A stretch of DNA of 36,339 nt from Tepidimonas sediminis (GTDB lineage Bacteria; Pseudomonadota; Gammaproteobacteria; Burkholderiales; Burkholderiaceae_C): NCBI RefSeq assembly GCF_007556605.1, contig NZ_VJND01000018.1, positions 1 through 36,339 of the forward strand, read 5' to 3'. The position numbers and the translations under genes are program-made. This document shows positions 8,607-16,766 of this stretch, piece after piece. Positions within the stretch are counted from its first letter, which is position 1; each line of letters begins with the position of its first letter. Under the pieces are notes generated by a model that saw nothing but the letters and a program-made list of their open reading frames with translations, did not search any database and was not told where the DNA came from.

Positions 8607-9611
8607 ATGACCGCCACCGCCGCGCGCCATCCCCGTGAGGTGCTGCTGGGGCCGCAGGCCGCTGCCGCGGCCCTGCCGGTGTGCGACCACTACGCGGGCG
8701 TGGAGGCGCGCATGCGCAAGAGCCTGGCGCTGCAGGCCGAACTCGCCGCGCGCCACGGCGTGTGCCTGTTCGACGTCACGCTGGACTGCGAGGACGGCGC
8801 CCCGGTCGGCGGCGAGGCCGAACATGCGGCACTGATCGTGGAGCTGGTGCGCGGGCTGGACGGGGCCGCCCCGGTGCGCCCGCGCGTGGGCGTGCGCGTG
8901 CACCCGGTGGACCACCCGGCGTTCGAGGCCGACGTGGCCACCATCGTCGGTGCGGTCGGCGCGCGCCTGACGCACGTGATGATCCCCAAGGTCGAGTCGG
9001 TGGCCGACGTCGAGCGCGCCGCGGCGGCGGTCGATGCGGCCGGCGCGCCGGCGCTGCCGCTGCACGCGCTGATCGAATCGCCGGCGGCGGTGCACCGCGC
9101 GTTCGACATCGCCGCGCATCCGCGCGTGGCGTCGCTGAGCTTCGGGCTGATGGACTTCGTCTCCGCGCACGGCGGGGCGATCCCCGCCAGCGCGATGACC
9201 GTGCAGGGGCAGTTCGAGCACCCGCTGGTGCGGCGCGCCAAGCTGGAGATCGCCAGCGCCGCACACGCGCACGGCAAGGTGCCGTCGCACTGCGTGGTCA
9301 CCGAATTCCGCGACCGCGACGCGGTGCGCCAGGCCGCGGCGCGCGCCGCGCGCGAGTTCGGCTACACGCGCATGTGGAGCATCCACCCCGACCAGATCGA
9401 GCCGATCCTGCAGGCGCTGCGCCCCGATGCGGCGCAGGTCGAGCAGGCCGCGGCCATCATCGCGGCGGCGCAGGCGGCCGGCTGGGCCCCCATCGCCCAT
9501 CAGGGTCATTTGCACGACCGGGCCTCCTACCGTTACTTTTGGCAGGTGCTGGAGCGCGCGCACGCCACCGGGGTGGCGCTGCCCGAGCCGGTGCGCGGCC
9601 ACTTTTCCTGA
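8607..9611 (+). CDS. HpcH/HpaI aldolase / citrate lyase beta-like (CitE-like) protein
   Basis: This is a 334-residue TIM-barrel protein of the CitE/malyl-CoA lyase family, whose members cleave or form acyl-CoA esters of small hydroxyacids. Family motifs are present: DVTLDCEDGAPVG (acidic loop near 56), VRVHPVD, IPKVES, ALIESPAAV (metal-ligand Glu) and FGLMDF (metal-ligand Asp). The last part (about 285-334) matches the C-terminal lid. There are no citF or citD neighbours, so it is not a citrate lyase subunit. It starts 22 bases after mdh and ends 36 bases before acnB, which ties it to the TCA cycle. A malyl-CoA lyase or thioesterase role is possible, but its exact substrate is unknown. Confidence 0.85.
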   Translation: MTATAARHPREVLLGPQAAAAALPVCDHYAGVEARMRKSLALQAELAARHGVCLFDVTLDCEDGAPVGGEAEHAALIVELVRGLDGAAPVRPRVGVRVHPVDHPAFEADVATIVGAVGARLTHVMIPKVESVADVERAAAAVDAAGAPALPLHALIESPAAVHRAFDIAAHPRVASLSFGLMDFVSAHGGAIPASAMTVQGQFEHPLVRRAKLEIASAAHAHGKVPSHCVVTEFRDRDAVRQAAARAAREFGYTRMWSIHPDQIEPILQALRPDAAQVEQAAAIIAAAQAAGWAPIAHQGHLHDRASYRYFWQVLERAHATGVALPEPVRGHFS

Positions 9612-9647
9612 ACCGAACCCTCCTTGCACAAGACTGGAGCACACACC

Positions 9648-12242
9648 ATGCTGCAAGCCTACCGAGAGCACGTGGCCGAGCGCGCCGCGCTGGGCATCCC
9701 GCCGCTGCCGCTGAACGCGCAGCAGACCGCCGAGCTGATCGAGCTTATCAAGAACCCGCCCGTGGGCGAGGATCCGCAGTTCCTGCTGGAGCTGCTGACG
9801 CACCGCGTGCCGCCGGGGGTGGACGACGCGGCCAAGGTCAAGGCCTCCTTCCTGGCCGCCGTGGCGCACGGCGACCTCCAGGTCGGCCTGATCAGCCGCG
9901 CCAAGGCCACCGAGCTGCTCGGCACCATGGTGGGCGGCTACAACGTCAAGCCGCTGATCGACCTGCTCGACGACGCCGAGGTGGCGCCGGTGGCGGCCGA
10001 GGGGCTGAAGAAGACGCTGCTGATGTTCGACGCCTTCCACGACGTGGCCGAGAAGGTGCAGGCCGGCAACGCGCACGCGCGCGCGGTGATGCAGAGCTGG
10101 GCCGAGGCGGAGTGGTTCCTGTCGCGCCCGGAGGTGCCGGAGAAGATCACCGTCACCGCCTTCAAGGTGCCCGGCGAGACCAACACCGACGATCTGTCGC
10201 CCGCGCCGGACGCCTGGAGCCGCCCGGACATCCCGCTGCACGCGCTGGCGATGCTGAAGAACAAGCGCCCGGATGCGCCGTTCGAGCCGGACGAGGACGG
10301 CAAGCGCGGCCCGATCAGCGTGCTGCAGAAGCTCAAGGAGAAGGGCCACCTGGTCGCCTACGTCGGTGACGTGGTCGGCACCGGCTCCAGTCGCAAGTCG
10401 GCCACCAACAGCGTCATCTGGTGGACCGGCCACGACATCCCGTACGTGCCCAACAAGCGCTACGGCGGCGTCACGCTGGGCGGCAAGATCGCGCCGATCT
10501 TTTTCAACACCCAGGAAGACTCGGGCTCGCTGCCGATCGAGGTGGACGTCAGCAGGATCGAGTTCGGCGACGTCATCGACATCTACCCCTACGACGGCAG
10601 GATCGAGAAGAACGGCGAGGTCATCGCCACCTTCCAGCTCAAGAGCGAGGTGCTGCTGGACGAGGTGCGCGCCGGCGGCCGCATCAACCTGATCATCGGT
10701 CGGGGGCTCACCGCCAAGGCGCGCGAGTTCCTGGGCCTGCCGCCCTCCACGGTGTTCCGCCTGCCCAAGGCGCCGGTGGACAGCGGCAAGGGCTACACGC
10801 TGGCGCAGAAGATCGTCGGTCGCGCCTGCGGCCTGCCGGAGGGCAAGGGCATCCGCCCCGGCACCTACTGCGAGCCGAAGATGACCACCGTCGGCAGCCA
10901 GGACACCACCGGCCCGATGACGCGCGACGAGCTCAAGGACCTGGCCTGCCTGGGCTTCTCGGCCGACCTGGTGATGCAGTCGTTCTGCCACACCGCGGCC
11001 TATCCGAAGCCGGTGGACGTCAAGATGCACCGCGAGCTGCCGGTCTTCATCAGCAGCCGCGGCGGCGTCAGCCTGCGCCCGGGCGATGGCGTCATCCACT
11101 CGTGGCTCAACCGCATGCTGCTGCCCGATACGGTCGGCACCGGCGGCGACAGCCACACGCGCTTCCCGATCGGCATCAGCTTCCCGGCCGGCTCCGGGCT
11201 GGTGGCGTTCGCCGCCGCCACCGGCGTCATGCCGCTGGACATGCCCGAGAGCGTGCTGGTGCGCTTCAAGGGCCGGATGCAGCCCGGCATCACGCTGCGT
11301 GACCTGGTGCACGCCATTCCCTACTACGCCATCAAGCAGGGCCTGCTGACGGTGGAGAAGAAGGGCAAGAAGAACATCTTCTCCGGCCGCATCCTCGAGA
11401 TCGAGGGCCTGCCCGACCTGAAGGTGGAGCAGGCGTTCGAACTGTCGGACGCCTCGGCCGAGCGCTCGGCCGCCGGCTGCACGATCAAGCTCAACAAGGA
11501 ACCGATCATCGAGTACCTGCAGAGCAACATCGTGCTGCTGAAGTGGATGATCGCCAACGGCTACCAGGATGCGCGCACGCTGGCGCGGCGCATCAAGGCG
11601 ATGGAGAAATGGCTGGAGAACCCGCAGCTGCTGGAGGCCGACCCGGACGCCGAGTACGCCGCGGTGATCGAGATCGACCTCGACGAGATCAAGGAGCCGA
11701 TCCTGTGCTGCCCCAACGACCCGGACGACGCGCGCCCGCTGTCGGAGGTGGCCGGCACCAAGATCGACGAGGCCTTCATCGGCTCGTGCATGACCAACAT
11801 CGGCCACTTCCGCGCCGCGGCCAAGCTGCTGCACGGCCAGCGTGACATCCCGGTGCGGCTGTGGGTGGCGCCGCCGACCAAGATGGACCAGAACGAGCTC
11901 ATCAAGGAAGGCTACTACGCCACCTTCGGCACCGCCGGGGCGCGCACCGAGATGCCCGGCTGCAGCCTGTGCATGGGCAACCAGGCGCAGGTGCGCGAGG
12001 GCGCCACGGTCGTCTCCACCAGCACGCGCAACTTCCCCAACCGCCTGGGCCGCAACACCAACGTGTTCCTGGCCTCGGCGGAGCTGGCGGCGATCGCGTC
12101 GCGCCTGGGGCGCCTGCCGACGGTGGAGGAGTACATGGCCGAGATGGGCGTCATCAACCAGAAGGCCAGTGAGGTCTACCGCTACATGAACTTCGACCAG
12201 ATCGACGAGTACGTCGAGACGGCCAAGGACGTGACGGTCTGA
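9648..12242 (+). CDS. acnB: Bifunctional aconitate hydratase 2 / 2-methylisocitrate dehydratase
   Basis: This enzyme interconverts citrate and isocitrate, and the family also handles 2-methylisocitrate. The 864 residues match the E. coli AcnB length. The order is typical for the B type: an N-terminal HEAT-like helical domain (about 1-160), then the swivel domain (about 165-370), then the three Fe-S domains. The [4Fe-4S] cysteines are Cys714 in [10 protein letters not shown], and Cys772 and Cys775 in [10 protein letters not shown]. The ATG at 9648 has GGAG 8 bases upstream; an in-frame TTG at 9624 is a poorer choice. It is the last gene of the mdh operon and is followed by a strong terminator. 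Confidence 0.97.
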   Translation: MLQAYREHVAERAALGIPPLPLNAQQTAELIELIKNPPVGEDPQFLLELLTHRVPPGVDDAAKVKASFLAAVAHGDLQVGLISRAKATELLGTMVGGYNVKPLIDLLDDAEVAPVAAEGLKKTLLMFDAFHDVAEKVQAGNAHARAVMQSWAEAEWFLSRPEVPEKITVTAFKVPGETNTDDLSPAPDAWSRPDIPLHALAMLKNKRPDAPFEPDEDGKRGPISVLQKLKEKGHLVAYVGDVVGTGSSRKSATNSVIWWTGHDIPYVPNKRYGGVTLGGKIAPIFFNTQEDSGSLPIEVDVSRIEFGDVIDIYPYDGRIEKNGEVIATFQLKSEVLLDEVRAGGRINLIIGRGLTAKAREFLGLPPSTVFRLPKAPVDSGKGYTLAQKIVGRACGLPEGKGIRPGTYCEPKMTTVGSQDTTGPMTRDELKDLACLGFSADLVMQSFCHTAAYPKPVDVKMHRELPVFISSRGGVSLRPGDGVIHSWLNRMLLPDTVGTGGDSHTRFPIGISFPAGSGLVAFAAATGVMPLDMPESVLVRFKGRMQPGITLRDLVHAIPYYAIKQGLLTVEKKGKKNIFSGRILEIEGLPDLKVEQAFELSDASAERSAAGCTIKLNKEPIIEYLQSNIVLLKWMIANGYQDARTLARRIKAMEKWLENPQLLEADPDAEYAAVIEIDLDEIKEPILCCPNDPDDARPLSEVAGTKIDEAFIGSCMTNIGHFRAAAKLLHGQRDIPVRLWVAPPTKMDQNELIKEGYYATFGTAGARTEMPGCSLCMGNQAQVREGATVVSTSTRNFPNRLGRNTNVFLASAELAAIASRLGRLPTVEEYMAEMGVINQKASEVYRYMNFDQIDEYVETAKDVTV

Positions 12243-12270
12243 GCGGCGGTGCGCCCGCCAGCCTGAAGGA

Positions 12271-12293
12271 CGGCCCCGCGCGGGGCCGTTTTT
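12271..12293 (+). terminator. Rho-independent terminator after acnB
   Basis: CGGCCCCG and CGGGGCCG form a perfect 8-base-pair stem around a two-base CG centre (12271-12288). TTTTT follows directly (12289-12293). It lies 28 bases past the acnB stop and insulates the toxin-antitoxin operon from the TCA operon. Confidence 0.9.
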
Positions 12294-12311
12294 CCATGCC
12301 GGCCCGGCGCG

Positions 12312-12338
12312 TATACTTGTTCTCGGGAAAGGACAAGT
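12312..12338 (+). promoter_or_regulatory. Predicted yefM-yoeB promoter and operator
   Basis: A near-consensus -10 box TATACT (12312-12317) lies 24 bases before the antitoxin ATG. The -35 is poor, which would suit an autorepressed promoter. An inverted repeat with arms ACTTGTTC (12315-12322) and GGACAAGT (12331-12338), matching at 7 of 8 bases, overlaps the -10 box and the ribosome site. It is a plausible site for the YefM/YoeB complex, though it differs from the TGTACA-type palindromes described in E. coli. Confidence 0.5.
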
Positions 12339-12341
12339 CCG

Positions 12342-12596
12342 ATGCGCACGATAGCGTTCTCGCATGCCCGTAACCGGCTCAAGCAGGTCATCGACCAGGT
12401 GGTCGAGGACGCCGACGTCACCGTCATCACGCGCCGGGATGCGCCGGACGCGGTGCTGATGTCGCTGGAGACTTTCAATCGCTGGCAGGAGACCGTGCAC
12501 CTGCTGAAGTCGCCGGCCAACGTGCGCCACTTGGCCGAATCGATCCGGCAGTGGCAGGCGGGCGAGGTGAGCGAGCACGGGCTGGCCGATGCCTGA
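12342..12596 (+). CDS. yefM: Antitoxin of the Phd/YefM family
   Basis: This 84-residue labile antitoxin has the Phd/YefM N-terminal DNA-binding fold (FSHARNRLKQVIDQVVED, then VTVITRRDAPDAVLMSLETFNRWQET, residues 5-50). A C-terminal tail (about 51-84) would wrap the toxin. It is the first gene of a type II toxin-antitoxin pair and overlaps the toxin gene by 8 bases, the usual coupled arrangement. It probably represses its own promoter. Confidence 0.92.
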   Translation: MRTIAFSHARNRLKQVIDQVVEDADVTVITRRDAPDAVLMSLETFNRWQETVHLLKSPANVRHLAESIRQWQAGEVSEHGLADA

Positions 12597-12852
12597 GCGG
12601 CTGCTGTGGACGGCGGCTGCGTGGGACGACTATGTCTGGTGGCAAGGACAGGATCGCAAGACGCTGCGCCGCATCAACCAGCTGATCCGCGACGCGCTGC
12701 GCGAGCCGTTCGGCGGTATCGGCAAACCGGAGCCGCTGCGTGAGAACCTCGCGGGTCTGTGGTCGCGCCGCATCGACGATACCCACCGTCTGGTCTACAC
12801 GGTCGAAGGGGACGCGTTGGTGATCCTGGCCTGCCGCTACCATTACACATGA
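12589..12852 (+). CDS. yoeB: YoeB/Txe-family ribosome-dependent mRNA interferase toxin
   Basis: This 87-residue toxin of the RelE superfamily cuts mRNA in the ribosomal A site. The E. coli YoeB catalytic residues are present with a constant offset of two: Glu48 (E46), Arg67 (R65), His85 (H83) and Tyr86 (Y84) in the terminal CRYHYT. The family pattern KPEPLRENLAGLWSRRI is intact, so the toxin looks functional. Its stop overlaps the start of trhP by four bases (ATGA), tying a housekeeping tRNA-modification gene to the toxin transcript. Confidence 0.95.
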   Translation: MPERLLWTAAAWDDYVWWQGQDRKTLRRINQLIRDALREPFGGIGKPEPLRENLAGLWSRRIDDTHRLVYTVEGDALVILACRYHYT

Positions 12853-14306
12853 CCCTGCGCGCCCCAGAACTGCTGCTGCCCGCCGGCTCGCTGGCGCATC
12901 TGCGCGTCGCGTTCGACTTCGGCGCCGATGCCGTCTACGCCGGCCAGCCGCGCTACTCGCTGCGCGCGCGCAACAACGAATTCCGCCTGGAGCAGATCGC
13001 CCAGGGCATCGCCGAGGCGCACGCGCGCGGCAAGCGCTTCTTCGTCACCAGCAACCTGATCGCGCACAACGACAAGGTGCGCACCTGCCTGCGCGACCTG
13101 GCGCCGGTGGTGGCGCTGCGGCCGGATGCGCTGATCATGGCCGACGCGGGTCTGATCATGCTGGTGCGCGAGGAGATGGAGCGCGGCCGCTGGCCGGAGG
13201 TGCCGATCCACCTGTCGGTGCAGGCCAACACCACCAACTGGGCGGCGGTGAAGTTCTGGCAGCGCGCGGGCGTGGCGCGCATCATCCTGAGCCGCGAGCT
13301 GAGCCTGGAGGAGATTGCGCAGATCCGCGACGCCTGCCCGGACATGGAGCTGGAGGTGTTCGTGCACGGCGCGCTGTGCATCGCGTACTCCGGGCGCTGC
13401 CTGCTGAGCGGCTACTTCAACCGGCGCGACCCCAACCAGGGCACCTGCACCAACGCCTGCCGCTGGGGCTACCGCACGCACGCGGCCGGCGAGACCGACG
13501 CCGGCGACGTGCAGCCGCTGGGCACCGCGGGCTGCGGCGCCGGATACGCTGGCACGGCGGGGATGGACGGCGAGGCCGAAGCCGGCCGCCTTGGCGCTGA
13601 CTTCGACTTCGCGCGCGAGCAGGCGCAGGCCGAGGCGGAGCAGGCGACGGCGCGCGCCACCACCGGCGACGGGCGGCGTCATCCGCTGGCGGACCGCGTC
13701 TGGCTGCTGGAGGAGGCCTCGCGCCCCGGCGAGCTGATGCCGGTGATGGAGGACGAGCACGGCACCTACATCCTCAACAGCCGCGACCTGCGCGCGGTGG
13801 AATACGTGCAGGATCTGGTGCGCATCGGGGTCGATTCGCTCAAGATCGAGGGGCGCACCAAGAGCGTGTACTACGTGGCGCGCACCGCGCAGGTGTACCG
13901 GCGCGCGATCGACGACGCGGTGGCGGGCCGGCCGTTCGACCCGGCGCTGCTGGCCGAGCTGGACGGGCTGGCCAGCCGGGGCTACACCAGCGGCCTGCTG
14001 GTGCGCCGCCCGGCACAGGACTACCAGAACTACGCCAGCGGCCACTCGGTGCCGAAGCGCAGCCAGTACGTCGGCGACGTGGTCGGCGTGCGCGCCGACG
14101 GCTGGGCCGAGGTGGAGACCAAGAACCGCTTCGCCGTGGGCGACCGGCTGGAGGTGATCCACCCGCGCGGCAACCGCGTGGTGACGCTGGCGGCGATGCA
14201 GGACGCCGAGGGGCGCGCGATCGAGGTCGCGGCCGGCAACCCGCTGCGCGTGTGGGTGCCGCTGGGCGAACCGGCACGCGGCGCGCTGCTGGCGCGCCTG
14301 TCGTGA
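12849..14306 (+). CDS. trhP: Peptidase U32-family tRNA hydroxylation protein (TrhP/YegQ)
   Basis: This is a 485-residue member of the U32 family. E. coli YegQ (TrhP) is known to be needed for prephenate-dependent 5-hydroxyuridine formation at tRNA position 34. The N-terminus ELLLPAGSLAHLRVAFDFGADAVY and the four-cysteine cluster (Cys177, Cys184, Cys200, Cys204) are family hallmarks. DSLKIEGRTKSVYY and the C-terminal VGDRLEVIHPRG barrel are also present. A low-complexity Gly/Ala/Glu insert of about 70 residues (211-280) separates the cysteine cluster from LLEEASRPGELMPV. The ATG at 12849 gives a family-like N-terminus and overlaps the yoeB stop, so translation should be coupled. Confidence 0.9.
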   Translation: MTLRAPELLLPAGSLAHLRVAFDFGADAVYAGQPRYSLRARNNEFRLEQIAQGIAEAHARGKRFFVTSNLIAHNDKVRTCLRDLAPVVALRPDALIMADAGLIMLVREEMERGRWPEVPIHLSVQANTTNWAAVKFWQRAGVARIILSRELSLEEIAQIRDACPDMELEVFVHGALCIAYSGRCLLSGYFNRRDPNQGTCTNACRWGYRTHAAGETDAGDVQPLGTAGCGAGYAGTAGMDGEAEAGRLGADFDFAREQAQAEAEQATARATTGDGRRHPLADRVWLLEEASRPGELMPVMEDEHGTYILNSRDLRAVEYVQDLVRIGVDSLKIEGRTKSVYYVARTAQVYRRAIDDAVAGRPFDPALLAELDGLASRGYTSGLLVRRPAQDYQNYASGHSVPKRSQYVGDVVGVRADGWAEVETKNRFAVGDRLEVIHPRGNRVVTLAAMQDAEGRAIEVAAGNPLRVWVPLGEPARGALLARLS

Positions 14307-14337
14307 CGCCGCGCGGCCCGTGCGGCCGTCGCACCGC

Positions 14338-15639
14338 TCAGGCGGCCAGCGTCGGCAGCACCGCGCGCGCGGCCTCGATCGTCGCCTCGATCTCGGCCTC
14401 GCCGTGCGCCGCGCTGACGAAGCCGGCCTCGTACAGCGCCGGGGCGAAGTAGACGCCGCGCTCCAGCATCCCGTGGAAGAAACGGTTGAAGCGCTGCGCG
14501 TCGCTGGCCATCACCTGGGCGTAGTTCTGCGGCAGCTCGGGCAGCAGGAAGAAGCCGAACATGCCGCCCTCGCTGTCGACGCTGAACGGCACGCCGGCGC
14601 GGTCGGCCTCGGCCTTGAGGCCCTCGGCCAGCGCGCGCGTGCGCGCCGCCAGCTGCTCGAAGAAGCCCGGTCGCTGGATGACGCGCAGCGTGGCCAACCC
14701 GCAGGCAGTGGCCACCGGGTTGCCCGACAGCGTGCCGGCCTGATAGACCGGCCCGAGCGGGGCGAGCTGCTCCATCACCGCGCGCTTGCCGCCGAAGGCC
14801 GCCAGCGGCATGCCGCCGCCGATGACCTTGCCCATCACCGTCATGTCCGGTTCGAAACCGGGGATCAGGCGCGCGTAGAGGCTTTGCGCGCCGCCCAGCG
14901 CGACGCGAAAGCCGGTCATCACCTCGTCGAACACCAGCAGCGCGCCGTGCTGCGTGCACAGCTCGCGGCAGCGGCGCATGAACGGCACGCTGGCGCGCAC
15001 GAAGTTCATGTTGCCGGCGATCGGCTCGATCATCAGCGCGGCGATCTGCGGCCCGTGCTCGGCGAAGGCCGCCTCCAGCTGCGCGACGTTGTTGTATTCG
15101 AGCACCAGCGTGTGCTGCACCACCTCCGGCGGCACCCCGGCGCTGGTGGGGTGGCCGAAGGTCGCCAGCCCCGAGCCGGCCTTGACCAGCAGCGCATCGG
15201 CATGGCCGTGGTAGCAGCCCTCGAACTTGATGATCTTGGGCCGACCGGTGGCGCCGCGCGCGAGGCGGATCGCGCTCATGCCGGCCTCGGTGCCGGAGCT
15301 GACCAGGCGCACCATCTCCAGGCTGGGCAGCAGGCGGATGATCGTTTCGGCCAGCTCGATCTCGCGCTCGGTCGGCGCGCCGAACGAAAACCCGTCGCGC
15401 ACCGCGGCCTGCACCGCCTCGACCACCTCCGGGTGGCCGTGGCCGAGGATCATCGGCCCCCACGAGCCGATGTAGTCGATGTAGCGCCGCCCCTCGGCGT
15501 CCCAGAACCAGGGCCCTTCGGCGCGGGTGATGAAGCGCGGCGTGCCGCCGACGGCGCGGAAGGCGCGCACCGGCGAGTTGACGCCGCCGGGGATGACGGT
15601 CTTGGCACGGTCGAACAGGATCTGGTTGCGGTCGGTCAT
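14338..15639 (-). CDS. hemL: Glutamate-1-semialdehyde 2,1-aminomutase
   Basis: This PLP enzyme makes 5-aminolevulinate from glutamate-1-semialdehyde, the last step of the C5 route into heme. It has 433 residues, the standard length. The PLP lysine is Lys271 in [10 protein letters not shown]; the phosphate-binding [15 protein letters not shown] and the FDEVMTGFR motif with its conserved Asp are present. It converges with trhP (31-base gap) and starts 6 bases after the ThiD-like gene, so the two form an operon. Confidence 0.98.
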   Translation of the reverse strand: MTDRNQILFDRAKTVIPGGVNSPVRAFRAVGGTPRFITRAEGPWFWDAEGRRYIDYIGSWGPMILGHGHPEVVEAVQAAVRDGFSFGAPTEREIELAETIIRLLPSLEMVRLVSSGTEAGMSAIRLARGATGRPKIIKFEGCYHGHADALLVKAGSGLATFGHPTSAGVPPEVVQHTLVLEYNNVAQLEAAFAEHGPQIAALMIEPIAGNMNFVRASVPFMRRCRELCTQHGALLVFDEVMTGFRVALGGAQSLYARLIPGFEPDMTVMGKVIGGGMPLAAFGGKRAVMEQLAPLGPVYQAGTLSGNPVATACGLATLRVIQRPGFFEQLAARTRALAEGLKAEADRAGVPFSVDSEGGMFGFFLLPELPQNYAQVMASDAQRFNRFFHGMLERGVYFAPALYEAGFVSAAHGEAEIEATIEAARAVLPTLAA

Positions 15640-15645
15640 GGCGGC

Positions 15646-16509
15646 TCAGCGCTCGCTCGTGTCGTCGTCGGGGGTGTCTGCTTCGTCGCCCGCCTCGTCG
15701 GCCCAGAACAGCCGCTGCGGGATGGCGTGGCCCATGCCGGGTTGAAAGCCGTGCAGCAGCGCCTGGTCGAGGTAGGCCAGCGCCTGGCTGGCGGCCACCG
15801 GCAGCTCGGCCTCGTGCGCCAGCAGCCCCGCCAGCGCGGCGGCCAGCGTGTCGCCGGCGCCGACGAAGGTGGCGTCGATGCGTTCGTAGGCCACGCTGGC
15901 CAGCACCACCTCCGGGGTGGCCAGCAGGTTGTCGAGCCGCTCGCCCTGCGCCACGCCGGTCAGCAGCGTGGCGCCGGCGCCGCAGGTGGCGGCGGCGCGC
16001 GCGATGTCGCGCGGGCCCGGTGGGCGGTCGTCCTCCCACTCCGGCAGCAGCCAGCGCGCCAGCGTGTGGTGGTTGCCGACCAGCACGTCGGTCTGCGGCA
16101 GCAGCAGCTCGGCGGCGGCCTCCAGCAGCGCCTCGCGCGCAGCGTCATCCAGCGCGGCCAGCTCCGGCACGTAGGTCACCACCGGCAGCTCGTCGTAGTC
16201 GCTCAGGATCGAGCCGATGGCCGAGACGGCCTGCGCGCCCATCGCCAGGCTGACCTTGACGGCGTGCACCGGCACGTCCTCCAGCACCGCGCGTGCCTGC
16301 TCGTCGATCCAGTCGGCTTCCAGCGTCAGCAGCTGATGGCGCTGGCGCGTGTCGCCGACCCACACCGCCGTGACCACCGGCAGCGCGTGGCACGAGGCGC
16401 TCACCAAGGCCGTGATGTCGGCACCCAGGCCGCCGGCGCCGCTGGGGTCGCTGGCGTTGAAGCACAGCACGCACGGCGTGGCGGGGGAAGGGTCGGGGGA
16501 GGTGGTCAT
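15646..16509 (-). CDS. ThiD-like ribokinase-fold kinase (phosphomethylpyrimidine kinase family), divergent
   Basis: This 287-residue protein of the PfkB/ribokinase superfamily is closest to ThiD. NASDPSGAGGLGADI (near residue 18) matches the ThiD N-terminal loop, and FVGAGDTLAAAL provides the anion hole and catalytic Asp. Several ThiD landmarks are changed: the ITAxNT stretch is TAVWVGDT, KIGML is KVSLAMG, and TPN is VGN. Substrate identity is therefore uncertain. I chose the ATG at 16509 (MTTSPDPSPATP); the frame stays open upstream to 16569 but would cover the likely promoter and run into the rubredoxin start. It forms an operon with hemL and is divergent from rubredoxin. Confidence 0.8.
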   Translation of the reverse strand: MTTSPDPSPATPCVLCFNASDPSGAGGLGADITALVSASCHALPVVTAVWVGDTRQRHQLLTLEADWIDEQARAVLEDVPVHAVKVSLAMGAQAVSAIGSILSDYDELPVVTYVPELAALDDAAREALLEAAAELLLPQTDVLVGNHHTLARWLLPEWEDDRPPGPRDIARAAATCGAGATLLTGVAQGERLDNLLATPEVVLASVAYERIDATFVGAGDTLAAALAGLLAHEAELPVAASQALAYLDQALLHGFQPGMGHAIPQRLFWADEAGDEADTPDDDTSER

Positions 16510-16567
16510 GGACGGCCCTACAATCGCCGGCATTCTATCGACAACGCCTGCGAGCGCGACTGCGGCC

Positions 16568-16744
16568 ATGACGACCCCCTACCGGACCTGGATGTGCCTG
16601 ATCTGCGGCTGGATCTACGACGAGGCCGCCGGCGACCCCGAACACGGCATCGCCCCCGGCACGCGCTGGGAGGACGTGCCGGTCAACTGGACCTGCCCCG
16701 AGTGCGGCGCGCGCAAGGAAGACTTCGAGATGGTGCCGCTGTGA
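16568..16744 (+). CDS. rubA: Rubredoxin
   Basis: This 58-residue one-iron electron carrier has the two knuckles MCLICGWIYDE and TCPECGARKEDFE, giving the four iron-ligand cysteines, with the usual GxxPGTRWEDVPxNW core between them. It starts 58 bases from the divergent ThiD-like gene. A -10-like TACAAT at 16519-16524 could serve it. It converges with the photolyase gene 22 bases away. Its redox partner cannot be told from the window. Confidence 0.97.
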   Translation: MTTPYRTWMCLICGWIYDEAAGDPEHGIAPGTRWEDVPVNWTCPECGARKEDFEMVPL

Positions 16745-16766
16745 CGGCACCCCCGCGCCGCGCCGT

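Noticed and set aside
8511-12578. 1355-codon open frame on the minus strand across mdh, citE and acnB
   Set aside because: It is antisense to three intact conserved genes, rich in His/Arg/Gln/Val from GC-rich codon shadows, and has no recognisable domain.
14307-14337. Bidirectional terminator between trhP and hemL
   Set aside because: The 31 GC-rich bases give only short GGCC stems with no T-run on either strand.
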